The notes: generated by a model from the letters alone, not told the origin. A stretch of DNA of 60,543 bases from Duganella radicis (GCF_009720825.1 NZ_WNKY01000037.1:1-60543), one strand, 5' to 3'. Positions 40,192-50,001 are shown, numbered from the stretch's first letter. A program made the numbers and translations.

Positions 40192-40195
<4 letters not shown>
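36044..40195 (+). CDS. yhdP: YhdP family protein (AsmA-like)
   Basis: A roughly 1380-residue inner-membrane-anchored protein that in E. coli helps carry phospholipid to the outer membrane. One N-terminal membrane segment (about 32-55, LALLLYFAFTVLFLALRYAVL split) is followed by a long periplasmic DUF3971/AsmA C-terminal region. The GTG at 36044 has a strong GAGGAGGAG at 36032-36040; an in-frame ATG at 36020 lacks one, so the true start may be either, and 36020 would add 8 residues. It is the first gene of the yhdP-amidase-tldD operon, and its TGA overlaps the next ATG. Confidence 0.9.
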
Positions 40196-40992
<797 letters not shown>

Positions 40993-41034
40993 TATCCACT
41001 ACAATGCCGGTAACACCTAACAGAAAGCATCACC

Positions 41035-42495
41035 ATGAAGCCATTTGAACCTAACCTGTCCACCCTGGCCGTAGCGCGCGATATCCTGCTGACGCCGTTC
41101 GGGCTGGACGAAGGCAAGCTGCTCAAGACCTTGGGCGCCATGTTCACCCATAAAGTCGACTACGCCGACTTGTATTTCCAGTTCACCAAGAACGAGGGCT
41201 GGAGCCTGGAAGAGGGCATCGTCAAGACCGGCAGTTTCTCGATCGACCAGGGTGTGGGCGTGCGCGCCGTGTCCGGCGACAAGACGGCGTTTTCGTATTC
41301 GGATGAAATCTCCGAAACGGCGCTGCTGGACGCCGCGGCCGCCACCCGCACCATCGCCCGCGCCGGCGCCGGCAAGGTGAAAGTGGCCGGCGCCATGAAT
41401 CACATCGGCGGCCGTTCGCTGTACTTGCCGCACGATCCGCTGGTGTCGCTGGATGCGACCGCCAAGGTCAAGCTGCTGGAGCGTATCGAGAAAATGGCGC
41501 GCGCCAAGGACCTGCGGGTGGTGCAAGTGATGGCCAGCCTTGCCGGCGAGTACGACGTGGTGCTGGTGGTGCGCAGCGATGGCGTGCTGGCGGCCGATAT
41601 CCGTCCGCTGGTGCGTGTGTCGCTCACCGTGATCGTGGAACAGAATGGCCGCCGTGAAGTCGGCTCGTCGGGCGGCGGCGGCCGTTACGACTATGGTTAT
41701 TTCAGCGATGCGCTGCTGGATCAGTATGCGACCGATGCCGTGAATTCGGCGGTGGTGAATCTGGATGCGCGTCCGGCGCCGGCCGGTCCGATGACTGTGG
41801 TGCTGGGCCCTGGCTGGCCGGGCATCCTGCTGCACGAAGCGATTGGCCACGGCCTTGAGGGCGACTTCAACCGCAAGGGTTCCTCGACCTTCTCGGGCCG
41901 CATCGGCGAGCGCGTGGCGGCCAAGGGCGTCACCGTGGTCGATGACGGCACGCTGGCGGACCGTCGCGGTTCGTTGAATATCGACGATGAAGGCAATCCG
42001 ACCCAGTGCACCACGCTGATCGAGGACGGCATCCTGAAGGGCTATATCCAGGACACCATGAACGCGCGTCTGATGAAGATGCCGGTGACCGGCAACGCCC
42101 GCCGCGAATCGTTCGCGCACCTGCCGATGCCGCGCATGACCAACACTTATATGCTGGGCGGCGACAAGGACCCGGGCGAGATTCTGGCGTCGGTGAAGAA
42201 CGGCTTGTACGCGGTGAATTTCGGCGGCGGCCAGGTGGACATCACCAACGGCAAGTTCGTGTTCTCGGCCAGCGAGGCGTACATGATCGAGAATGGCAAG
42301 ATCACCTATCCGGTGAAGGGCGCGACCCTGATCGGCAATGGTCCGGAAGTGCTGAACCGCGTATCGATGATCGGCAACGACATGAAGCTCGATCCGGGCG
42401 TGGGCGTGTGCGGCAAGGAAGGCCAGAGCGTGCCGGTGGGCGTGGGCCAGCCGACACTGCGTATCGACGGCGTGACCGTCGGCGGTACCGCCTGA
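41035..42495 (+). CDS. tldD: Metalloprotease TldD
   Basis: A 486-residue subunit of the TldD/TldE(PmbA) zinc protease, which processes peptides such as microcins and degrades unfolded peptides. The metal site HEAIGH has its histidines at 267 and 271 (HExxxH). The Gly-rich GGTA end is typical. The pmbA/tldE partner gene is not in this window, which is normal because it is usually elsewhere. It follows the amidase by 42 bases and closes the operon at a terminator. Confidence 0.95.
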   Translation: MKPFEPNLSTLAVARDILLTPFGLDEGKLLKTLGAMFTHKVDYADLYFQFTKNEGWSLEEGIVKTGSFSIDQGVGVRAVSGDKTAFSYSDEISETALLDAAAATRTIARAGAGKVKVAGAMNHIGGRSLYLPHDPLVSLDATAKVKLLERIEKMARAKDLRVVQVMASLAGEYDVVLVVRSDGVLAADIRPLVRVSLTVIVEQNGRREVGSSGGGGRYDYGYFSDALLDQYATDAVNSAVVNLDARPAPAGPMTVVLGPGWPGILLHEAIGHGLEGDFNRKGSSTFSGRIGERVAAKGVTVVDDGTLADRRGSLNIDDEGNPTQCTTLIEDGILKGYIQDTMNARLMKMPVTGNARRESFAHLPMPRMTNTYMLGGDKDPGEILASVKNGLYAVNFGGGQVDITNGKFVFSASEAYMIENGKITYPVKGATLIGNGPEVLNRVSMIGNDMKLDPGVGVCGKEGQSVPVGVGQPTLRIDGVTVGGTA

Positions 42496-42502
42496 GATGA
42501 CC

Positions 42503-42528
42503 AGCCCGGCATATAGCCGGGCTTTTTA
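42503..42528 (+). terminator. Terminator after tldD
   Basis: AGCCCGGC (42503-42510) pairs with GCCGGGCT (42516-42523), then T to 42527. The loop is 5 nt. It lies directly beside the minus-strand receptor 4 stop at 42531. Confidence 0.85.
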
Positions 42529-42530
42529 CT

Positions 42531-45170
42531 TTAGAACTTGTAGGTCGCTTTCACGTAGAAGGTACGGCCCAGCGGATCGGTGTAGCGTGGATCGTAACCG
42601 CTCTGGAAGGTCGTGCCCTGGTTGGTGTACGGCGGCGCGCTGTCGAACAGGTTCTTGATACCCACCGTCAGGTCGGTGTGCTTGAAGCCGCCGTAGCTGC
42701 CCGACAGCGAATATGTCGAGTACGCCCGCACATGGTGGTAGTACTTCGCCGCCACATCGTTCTCATCCTCATACCCGCTCAGGTACTTGTTGGCGAACGC
42801 CGCGCTCCACACGCCTTTTTTCCAGTTGATGGTGGCGTTGTGCTTCCAGCGGAACACCGGCGCATTGTCGCCATACACGCCGACGTTCTCCACAAACTCG
42901 CCGCCGGTCTCGTTCTGGTACTTGTAGCTGTGCACCCACGTTCCATCGAACTGGAAGGTGAAGTCGCCGGCAGCCGAACGCGGCAGCTTCCAGCGCAGGC
43001 TGGCGTCGATGCCCGAGGTCTTCACTTCGCCCAGATTGTCCAGCACCGCGTTCACGTATTGCAGCGTCTTGCCATCGGCCGAGTACACGAAGTAGCTCTT
43101 GTACTTCTCGTAGTTGTCGAAGATGGTCGACTCCGCCACCGTGCCGATCGAATCGCGGATCTTGATGTTGAAGTAGTCCAGCGACACGCTCACCGCACTG
43201 GTCGGCTCGAACACCGCGCCCAGCGCGAAGGTCTTGGATTTCTCCGGCTTCAGATTGGCGTTGCCGCCGCTGCGGATGGTTTGCTGCTGGTTGCAGGCCA
43301 CGTTCGGATTGGCGCCGGCCGCCGCCACGCCGCCCGGGCACAGCACCGGATCGTCATAGGCGTTGCTGGTGAAGGTGGAGGTGGCCGGGCCGTGCAGGTC
43401 GTACAGCGTCGGCGCGCGGAAGCCGGTGTTGTACGAGGTGCGGAACATCAGCTGCTTGCTGGCTTCCCAGCGTAGGCCGAGCTTGGGATTGAAGCTGCCG
43501 CCGACGTCGTTGTAGTGGTCGTAGCGGGCGGCGGCCGACAGTTCCACCGTCTTCGCCAGCGGCACGCTCAGCTCGGAGTACAGCGCCGAGATGTTGCGCT
43601 GGCCGGCCTGGTCCTGGGCGTCGGCGTAGCCGGAGCTCGACGCCTGCGAGGCGAGGGCGGTGTTGACATCGTAGGTGGCCTTGTCATGGCGGAATTCGGT
43701 GCCCACCGCGAAGCCGACGTCGCCCACCGGCAACTGAACAATTTCGCGGCTGACCTTGGCGTCCACGCCGATGCTGGTCATCCTGGCCGACAGGTATTCG
43801 CCGCGCAGCTGGGCGGCGTCGAGGTAGGCCTGGCCATCGGCCGATTGCTCGCCGAACGGATTCAGCACGCCGCTCAGCACGCCGGCCTTGATCAGCGAGT
43901 CGTTGGTATAGCCGCCGACGAAGGCGCTGGCCGCCTTGCTGACGCCATAGGTCAGGCCGACGTTGTAGTCCCAGCCGCCGATCAGGCCTTCCGAGGCCAG
44001 CACCAGGCGGTCGGAGATCGAGGTGTCATAACCCTCGCGCTTGCCGGCCGCGACGGTGCGCCAGTTGATGGTCAGGTTCTCGCCGGTCAGGCCGGCCACC
44101 GCCGGCACGCCGGCGCTGCCACCCGGGTAGTACGGGCTGGCCGAGGTCATGGTGATGCCGGTCAGCGGCGACGGTGCGATCGCGCTCTGATTGGTCGAGC
44201 GGCTGTGCAGGTATTCGATGGTAGCAACCTTGTCTTCGCTCAGCTTGAAGGTCGCCTTGCCGAGGAAGGATTCCTGTTGCGTCTTCGGAATGTCCTGGAT
44301 GTAGGCCACGGTGTTGGTGCGGCAGGTGCCGTTGGCGGCGTTGGCGATCAGGCCTTTGCCGACGCAGCCGCTGGCGTAGTACGGGTTGCCGGTGATGCCG
44401 TTGGCCGAGTAGAAGTTGCCCGGCTGCGAGGTGCCGCTGCTGTTGTTCACGCCCTTGTCGGGACGCACGCTGGTGCTGGAGAAGTCGCGCTCGGCCGCGT
44501 CCAGCGCGGTCTGCTTGTGCAGGTCGATCACGCCGAACACATTCCAGCCATCCTTGTCCAGGTCGCCGTAGCCGCCCGACAGGTTGAGGCGCGACTCGCC
44601 GCCGGCGCCGCTCGCCTGCGGCTGGTAGCGTTCGACGCTGACCGCGCCACCCTGTACCGAACGCTTGGTGATGAAGTTGATCACGCCGCCGATGGCGTCG
44701 GTGCCGTAGATGGCGGAGGCGCCGTCGCGCAGCACTTCCACCCGGTCCAGCGCCGACACCGGAATGATGTTCAGGTCGACCGAGGAACCGTTGAAGGGAT
44801 GGCTGGCCAGGCGGCGGCCGTTCAGCAGGACCAGTGTCTTGTTGCTGCCCAGGCCGCGCAGGTCGGCGGTGGCGATGCCGCCGGTGCCGGAGCCGACCGA
44901 TTGCGTGCTGCCGGTCGAGCTCTGGTTCATCGACAGGGTGTTCATCACCTCGGCGGCGGTGGTCAGGCCTTGTTTTTCGAAGTCGGATGCCTTGATGCTG
45001 GTGATCGGCAGCGCGGTTTCGGTGGCCAGGCGCTTGATGCTGGAACCGGTCACTTCAACGCGCTGGATCGTGCCGTCGTCGGTTTGCGCAACGGCGGTGT
45101 GCATGCCGACAACAAGTCCGCCGGCAAACATCACGCGCAGAGATCGGGTAAGAGCTCTTTCTATCATCAT
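42531..45170 (-). CDS. TonB-dependent receptor 4
   Basis: An outer-membrane receptor of 879 residues. The signal peptide is 1-28 (AVA-Q), beginning MMIERALTRSLRVMF. The TonB box region is IQRVEVTGSSIKR (35-47), and the plug (about 50-170) includes DLRGLGSNKTLVLLNGRR and VEVLRDGASAIYGTDA. The barrel ends DPRYTDPLGRTFYVKATYKF (20 residues). It is closest to receptor 1. The frame stays open upstream for 57 codons, but AGGAG about 10 bases before the ATG pair at 45165-45170 marks the start. It diverges from the aroG leader region. Confidence 0.92.
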   Translation of the reverse strand: MMIERALTRSLRVMFAGGLVVGMHTAVAQTDDGTIQRVEVTGSSIKRLATETALPITSIKASDFEKQGLTTAAEVMNTLSMNQSSTGSTQSVGSGTGGIATADLRGLGSNKTLVLLNGRRLASHPFNGSSVDLNIIPVSALDRVEVLRDGASAIYGTDAIGGVINFITKRSVQGGAVSVERYQPQASGAGGESRLNLSGGYGDLDKDGWNVFGVIDLHKQTALDAAERDFSSTSVRPDKGVNNSSGTSQPGNFYSANGITGNPYYASGCVGKGLIANAANGTCRTNTVAYIQDIPKTQQESFLGKATFKLSEDKVATIEYLHSRSTNQSAIAPSPLTGITMTSASPYYPGGSAGVPAVAGLTGENLTINWRTVAAGKREGYDTSISDRLVLASEGLIGGWDYNVGLTYGVSKAASAFVGGYTNDSLIKAGVLSGVLNPFGEQSADGQAYLDAAQLRGEYLSARMTSIGVDAKVSREIVQLPVGDVGFAVGTEFRHDKATYDVNTALASQASSSGYADAQDQAGQRNISALYSELSVPLAKTVELSAAARYDHYNDVGGSFNPKLGLRWEASKQLMFRTSYNTGFRAPTLYDLHGPATSTFTSNAYDDPVLCPGGVAAAGANPNVACNQQQTIRSGGNANLKPEKSKTFALGAVFEPTSAVSVSLDYFNIKIRDSIGTVAESTIFDNYEKYKSYFVYSADGKTLQYVNAVLDNLGEVKTSGIDASLRWKLPRSAAGDFTFQFDGTWVHSYKYQNETGGEFVENVGVYGDNAPVFRWKHNATINWKKGVWSAAFANKYLSGYEDENDVAAKYYHHVRAYSTYSLSGSYGGFKHTDLTVGIKNLFDSAPPYTNQGTTFQSGYDPRYTDPLGRTFYVKATYKF

Positions 45171-45447
45171 GGGTTTGTCACTCCTGATTTTGTTTTGGGG
45201 TTGTGGAGGCCCATCAAAACATTCAGTAGCGAGTCCAACAATGATCGAAAGATAATTATGCGAATATCCAACAGTGGCAAACAAACACACATGTAAAGGC
45301 GGATTTTTGCATTGACCGCCAGTCACCGTGCCAGCCCGCATTTTGCCTGTGAGCAGGCATTACATCTGGTCACAATAGATAAGATGTAAAGACGACTTTG
45401 AAGATGTAAAGTTTTGTTGGGAGGCTTTCTCGCCGAAAAAAAATCGC
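45171..45447 (+). other. Intergenic region between receptor 4 and the aroG promoter
   Basis: About 280 bp with no gene. AAGATGTAAAG occurs twice in direct orientation 20 bp apart (from 45381 and 45401), and an inverted TTACATCT lies at 45360-45367. TGTAAA-GACGAC-TTTGAA (45385-45402) resembles the TyrR box TGTAAA-N6-TTTACA in 10 of 12 defined positions. These could be operators for aroG, receptor 4, or both. Confidence 0.45.
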
Positions 45448-45477
45448 TTGCCAAGCCAAGAACTCTGGCGTTATAGT
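45448..45477 (+). promoter_or_regulatory. aroG: Candidate promoter of the aroG leader
   Basis: TTGCCA (45448-45453) and TATAGT (45472-45477), separated by 18 bp, resemble a sigma-70 promoter. Its start point would fall near 45484, at or next to the leader-peptide ATG, so the mRNA might be leaderless. Confidence 0.5.
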
Positions 45478-45483
45478 CAACCC

Positions 45484-45564
45484 ATGACCAAATTCTTCTT
45501 TACCGGCTGGTTTTACTTTAGCTATCCAACCCAAGGCGGTGGAGTTAGCGGCCGGTGCACGTAG
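45484..45564 (+). CDS. Aromatic-amino-acid leader peptide of aroG
   Basis: A 26-codon ORF starting MTK and containing FFFTGWFYFSYP (residues 4-15): five Phe, two Tyr and one Trp in 11 positions (4-14). It ends at TAG (45562-45564). This density is far beyond chance and has the form of the pheL/trpL-type leaders of enteric bacteria. It lies about 95 bases upstream of aroG and just before a terminator hairpin. Stalling on Phe/Tyr/Trp codons when charged tRNA is scarce would be the sensing step. No clear Shine-Dalgarno sequence precedes its ATG. I do not recall this leader being described for betaproteobacterial aroG. Confidence 0.85.
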   Translation: MTKFFFTGWFYFSYPTQGGGVSGRCT

Positions 45565-45593
45565 AAGCAAGACGAGTCCCAGCAGAATCCCAA

Positions 45594-45625
45594 AAAACCG
45601 CCTCCCACCGAGGCGGTTTTTTTTT
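45594..45625 (+). terminator. Attenuator terminator in the aroG leader
   Basis: AAAACCGCCTC (45594-45604) pairs with GAGGCGGTTTT (45610-45620) around CCACC, followed by T to 45625. Alternative pairings are visible. ACCGGC (45502-45507, within the aromatic codons) pairs with GCCGGT (45551-45556). That second segment, as GCCGGTG (45551-45557), can instead pair with CACC-GA-GGC (45606-45614), which would break the terminator. AGGCGGT (45534-45540) also matches ACCGCCT (45597-45603). These are the 1:2, 2:3 and 3:4 segments expected of an attenuator. Confidence 0.8.
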
Positions 45626-45659
45626 ATCCCTACTTTTTTAGATCACTTGGAGAACAGCA

Positions 45660-46739
45660 ATGCCCCGTACCGATGATTTGCGCATCCGCGAGATGAAGGA
45701 ACTGACGCCACCGTCCCACTTGATCCGCGAGTTTGCGTGCACGGAAGCGGCGGAGCAGACGGCCGCCAACGCGCGCAACGCGCTGCACCGCATCCTGCAC
45801 GGCCAGGACGACCGCCTGATGGTGGTGATCGGCCCGTGCTCCATCCACGACCCGAAAGCGGCCATGGAATATGCGCGTCGCCTGGTGCAGCTGCGCAAGG
45901 AACTGGCGGGCGACCTGGAAATCGTGATGCGCGTGTACTTCGAAAAACCGCGCACCACGGTGGGCTGGAAGGGGCTGATCAACGATCCGTACATGGACAA
46001 CAGCTTCCGCATCAACGACGGCCTGCGCATGGCGCGCGAGCTGCTGCGCGACATCAACGAGCTGGGCCTGCCGGCCGGCACCGAGTTCCTCGACGTGATC
46101 TCGCCGCAGTACATCGCCGACCTGATCTCGTGGGGCGCGATCGGCGCCCGCACCACCGAGTCGCAGGTGCACCGCGAACTGGCGTCCGGCCTGTCGTGCC
46201 CGGTCGGCTTCAAGAACGGCACCGACGGCAATGTGCGCATCGCCGTCGATGCGATCAAGGCCGCCTCGCAGCCGCACCATTTCCTGTCGGTGACCAAGGG
46301 CGGCCACTCGGCCATCGTCTCGACCAACGGCAATGAGGACTGCCACATCATCCTGCGCGGCGGCAAAACGCCAAATTACGATGCGGCCAGTGTGGAGGAA
46401 GCCTGCAAGGCCATCTCGGCCCAAGGCCTGGCGCCGCGCCTGATGATCGACGCCTCGCACGCCAACAGTTCCAAGAAACCGGAGAACCAGGTGCCGGTGT
46501 GCGCCGACATCGCCGGCCAGGTGGCGGGCGGCGAGCAGCGCATCGTCGGCGTGATGGTGGAATCGCACCTGGTGGCCGGCCGCCAGGACTTGGTTCCAGG
46601 CAAGGAACTGACCTACGGCCAGTCGGTCACAGACGGCTGCATCGACTGGGACAGCAGCGTGCAAGTGTTGCAAGGCCTGGCCGCTGCGGTGCGCCAGCGC
46701 CGCCTGGCGACGCTGGCCGCAGAAAACGCGGCAAAATAA
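45660..46739 (+). CDS. aroG: 3-deoxy-7-phosphoheptulonate synthase (DAHP synthase)
   Basis: The first enzyme of the shikimate pathway, joining phosphoenolpyruvate and erythrose 4-phosphate to make aromatic amino acid precursors. The 359-residue class I (AroG/F/H) length fits. VVIGPCSIHD, FEKPRTTVGWKGL and DASHANSSKKPENQ are family signatures. GGAGA at about 45649 is the ribosome site. Feedback type (Phe, Tyr or Trp sensitive) cannot be decided from the sequence. Upstream lies the aromatic leader attenuator described separately, so mRNA-level control by aromatic supply is likely. A terminator follows. Confidence 0.95.
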   Translation: MPRTDDLRIREMKELTPPSHLIREFACTEAAEQTAANARNALHRILHGQDDRLMVVIGPCSIHDPKAAMEYARRLVQLRKELAGDLEIVMRVYFEKPRTTVGWKGLINDPYMDNSFRINDGLRMARELLRDINELGLPAGTEFLDVISPQYIADLISWGAIGARTTESQVHRELASGLSCPVGFKNGTDGNVRIAVDAIKAASQPHHFLSVTKGGHSAIVSTNGNEDCHIILRGGKTPNYDAASVEEACKAISAQGLAPRLMIDASHANSSKKPENQVPVCADIAGQVAGGEQRIVGVMVESHLVAGRQDLVPGKELTYGQSVTDGCIDWDSSVQVLQGLAAAVRQRRLATLAAENAAK

Positions 46740-46745
46740 GCATTT

Positions 46746-46780
46746 CAGGCCCCAATGGAGTGTTGGGGCCTGCCTTTTTT
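46746..46780 (+). terminator. Terminator after aroG
   Basis: CAGGCCCCAA (46746-46755) pairs with TTGGGGCCTG (46763-46772), followed by a T-run at 46775-46780. Confidence 0.9.
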
Positions 46781-46998
46781 GCGTCAGACTATCAAGTCTG
46801 TTGTAAGAACGCCAAACTTTCCTTTGGTTCGGTTGACACTTAATCTAGTGGCATGCTCTGATAGAAGGCATGGCCGGTGTCGTTGAACACCTTCCTAAAG
46901 TAATTCCCCAAAAGTGAAGAGTTTCCCGCTGTCCCAAAGCTTATCCGGCTAAGGGCGTTGGATTGTTGTATCCCCAAAAAAAAAACCGGAGGTTAGTC

Positions 46999-49902
46999 AT
47001 GATTCAAGAAAGAGTGCTGTCCCGTTCGTTGCGCCTGATGTTCTCGGGCAGTGTAGTCGCCAGCATGGGCTTGCTGGCACTGCCCGCCATTGCGCAGGAG
47101 GTGGCAGACAATCAACCCATGCAACGGGTTGAAATTACGGGTTCGTCGATTAAACGCATTCAAAAGGAAGGTTCGCTGCCAGTGCAAGTGCTGACTGCGG
47201 CTGAAATCAAGCAGACGGGCGCTACCTCCGCGACCGATCTGATCCAGATGTTGCCGTCGATGCAGGGCTTTGTGCCTTCGTCGAGTTCGGTCAACGGCGG
47301 CGGCGCCGGCGTTACCACCGCATCGCTGCACTCGCTGCCCTCGAAATACACGCTGGTGCTGCTGGACGGCCAGCGCGTGGCGCCGAGCGCCATCGGCTCG
47401 GGCCAGGGCGGTGGCTACGCGGTCAACCTGTCCAGCATTCCGCTGGAAGCCGTGGAGCGCGTTGAGATTCTGACCGACGGCGCGTCGGCCCTGTACGGTT
47501 CCGACGCGATCGCCGGTGTGGTCAACTTTATCCTGAAGAAAAACATGACCAAGGGCGAGGCGTACGCCACCTACGGCCAGCCGAAGAAAAACGGCGGCTC
47601 GTGGAGCAGCGCCGGCATCACCAAGGGCTGGGGCGACCTCGACAGCGACGGCTGGAACGTGCTGGCATCGTACAGCCATGAAGAGCAGGAACGCATTACC
47701 GCCTTGCAGCGCGACTTCTCGGCCAAGGGCGCCTTCTTCAAATTTAACAGTGGCGGCAAGCAGTATTACTTCGACCAGCGTACCGGTAACACCGAGCCTG
47801 CCAATATTACCTTCAACGCCCGTCCGAAAGGCTCGACCGCCGATCCGGTCGGCTATGCGATCAATCCTTACCTGGCCACCAACGGCAACTGCGGCAGCGC
47901 GTTGGCGGGGCCGCTGGGCACGCAGTGCCGCTTCAACTATGCGGCCACGGTGGAAGACGTGCCGGGCAGCCGCCGCGATAGCGGTTTGCTGAAGGCAAGC
48001 TTCAAGATCAACGAGAACACCTCGGCGTGGGCCGAGCTGGTGTTGTCGCAATATGCGATGACCGCGCAGTACGCGCCGTCGGCGCAACCGATGGGCGTCA
48101 ACGCCACCACCCGCTTCCCTGCGCTGTATGCGAAATACGTGCAGGCCTACCTCGACAAGAACGGCCTGGAGAATCCGACCGGCAACGCCACGCTGGGCTA
48201 TCGCTCGGTGCTGATCGGCGGCCGTGCCGATGAATACCAGACCACCGCGAGCCACTTCGCCACCGGTATCGATGGCTCGGCTTTCGGCTGGACTTACAAT
48301 GCCGCGCTGATCCTGTCGCAGACCAAGCTGAAGGACACCGCGGCAGGCGGCTACTCGGACTTCAGCATGCTGGACGGCCTGGTCGCCGCAGGCAAGTACG
48401 ATCCAGTGACCGGCCAGGGCGCCGACCAGCTCAAAGGTGCGCTGCTGAACGGCACCGTGTTCTCGCGCACCAAGTCGACGCTGAATACCCTGCACGCAGG
48501 CGCGCAGCACGATCTGTTTACGCTGCCCGGCGGCACCTCCATCATCTCGCTGGGCGGTGATTACTCGAAGACCAAGTACACCGTCGATTACAGCTCGCTG
48601 ATCCTGTCGAACTCGGGTTTCTCGACCCAGCCGGTATCGTCGAACTATCCAGTCGGCGGTAACTATGGCCAAGTGCCGTTCGGTGCCAACCGCGATAACT
48701 GGGGTGTGTTCACCGAGGTGTTGCTGCCTTTGCATAAAACCCTGGAAGCGACGGTGTCCGGCCGTTACGACAGTTACGACAAAGTGCACAGCGATTACAT
48801 CTTCGCTTCCGTGCCCGACGCCAGCGGCCTGATCCCACGTCTGGCTGGCGGCGACATCGGCAACACCTCCAGCGCCGGCACCTACAAGCTGAGCCTGAAG
48901 TGGACGCCAACCGACAGCATGCTGCTGCGCGCCGCCTACGGCACCGGCTTCAAAGCGCCCAACCTGAGCGATATCGCCGGCGCCAATACCTTCAACGGCA
49001 GCACCGCTGGTAGCTACGCTTGCCCATTCCCTGGTTCGCCAGGTTGCCAAGTGGGTCTGGCACAGTATGACCTGCTGACCGGTCCTAACGGCCAAAGCGG
49101 CGCGGCAGGTCTGCAACCAGAGAAATCGAAGCAGTGGACCTTGGGCGGCCGTATTGAACCGCTGCGCGGGCTGTCGCTGGGCTTGGACCTGTGGAACGTC
49201 CAGATCCGCAACCAGGTGCTGTCGGCCGGCGTGCCGGAGCAGGTTGGCTTCGCCAATCCGCAACAGTACAAAAACCTGTTCGTGAATCCGTATCCAGATC
49301 CAGCCGGCTATACCACGATTGCTTACCTGCTGGCGCCGATCAACGGCGGGGTGGCGAATTACCGCGGTATCGACTGGGACTTCAGCTACCGCAACAAGAC
49401 CGCCATCGGCGATCTGCGCGCGGCATGGAACGGCACTTACATGCTCAAGCAAAACTACACCACCACCGCTGGCGGCGAGGTGCAGTCGGATCTGGGCCGC
49501 TTTGGTCCTGACAACGGTGTCGTGTTCCGCGTGCAGTCCAACGTCAGCCTGAGCTTGACCAACGGCAAGCTGACCAACACACTCACCGCGCACTACAAGT
49601 CGGGCTACCACGACCAGGCTTATCCAGCGGACACCGCCGTGTTTGCAGTGAATCCGGACGGCAGTGTGGGCGATTCGGTGGCCTTCCCAGGTTTGTGGAC
49701 GCCTTCGTACACCACCTTCGACTGGCAAGGCAAGTATGACTTCGGTAAGTTTGCGCTGACCGCTGGCATCAAGAACCTGTTCGACCGCAACCCTCCGTTC
49801 ACCCTGCAGAATGCGGGCGGCGGTAATCAGATCGGCTACGATGGCCGTTACACCGATCCGGCCGGCCGTTCGTTCTACATCACCGGCAACTACAAGTTCT
49901 AA
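46999..49902 (+). CDS. TonB-dependent receptor 5
   Basis: An outer-membrane receptor of 967 residues with signal peptide 1-32 (AIA-Q), beginning MIQERVLSRSLRLMF. The TonB box region is MQRVEITGSSIKR (41-53). The plug (about 55-180) has LHSLPSKYTLVLLDGQRV and VEILTDGASALYGSDA instead of the DLRGLG form of receptors 1 and 4. The barrel ends DGRYTDPAGRSFYITGNYKF. GGAGG (46988-46992) precedes the ATG at 46999; an upstream in-frame ATG at 46963 has none. It is closest to receptor 6, which faces it tail to tail. Confidence 0.92.
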   Translation: MIQERVLSRSLRLMFSGSVVASMGLLALPAIAQEVADNQPMQRVEITGSSIKRIQKEGSLPVQVLTAAEIKQTGATSATDLIQMLPSMQGFVPSSSSVNGGGAGVTTASLHSLPSKYTLVLLDGQRVAPSAIGSGQGGGYAVNLSSIPLEAVERVEILTDGASALYGSDAIAGVVNFILKKNMTKGEAYATYGQPKKNGGSWSSAGITKGWGDLDSDGWNVLASYSHEEQERITALQRDFSAKGAFFKFNSGGKQYYFDQRTGNTEPANITFNARPKGSTADPVGYAINPYLATNGNCGSALAGPLGTQCRFNYAATVEDVPGSRRDSGLLKASFKINENTSAWAELVLSQYAMTAQYAPSAQPMGVNATTRFPALYAKYVQAYLDKNGLENPTGNATLGYRSVLIGGRADEYQTTASHFATGIDGSAFGWTYNAALILSQTKLKDTAAGGYSDFSMLDGLVAAGKYDPVTGQGADQLKGALLNGTVFSRTKSTLNTLHAGAQHDLFTLPGGTSIISLGGDYSKTKYTVDYSSLILSNSGFSTQPVSSNYPVGGNYGQVPFGANRDNWGVFTEVLLPLHKTLEATVSGRYDSYDKVHSDYIFASVPDASGLIPRLAGGDIGNTSSAGTYKLSLKWTPTDSMLLRAAYGTGFKAPNLSDIAGANTFNGSTAGSYACPFPGSPGCQVGLAQYDLLTGPNGQSGAAGLQPEKSKQWTLGGRIEPLRGLSLGLDLWNVQIRNQVLSAGVPEQVGFANPQQYKNLFVNPYPDPAGYTTIAYLLAPINGGVANYRGIDWDFSYRNKTAIGDLRAAWNGTYMLKQNYTTTAGGEVQSDLGRFGPDNGVVFRVQSNVSLSLTNGKLTNTLTAHYKSGYHDQAYPADTAVFAVNPDGSVGDSVAFPGLWTPSYTTFDWQGKYDFGKFALTAGIKNLFDRNPPFTLQNAGGGNQIGYDGRYTDPAGRSFYITGNYKF

Positions 49903-49916
49903 GAACTTGTGGCGGC

Positions 49917-49949
49917 AAAAAAATCCCGGCAAATGCCGGGATTTTTTTT
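49917..49949 (+). terminator. Terminator of receptor 5
   Basis: AAATCCCGGC (49921-49930) pairs with GCCGGGATTT (49935-49944), with flanking A and T tracts. The core stem matches that of the receptor 1 terminator at 14692-14713. Confidence 0.9.
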
Positions 49950-49972
49950 GCCTTGGCTCAGAAGTTGGATAT

Positions 49973-50001
49973 GCAAAAAAAGGGCTCCCGAAGGAGCCCT
50001 T
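49973..50001 (-). terminator. Terminator of receptor 6
   Basis: AAGGGCTCC (49980-49988) pairs with GGAGCCCTT (49993-50001). On the minus strand it is followed by a U-tract from 49974-49981. It backs onto the receptor 5 terminator. Confidence 0.85.
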
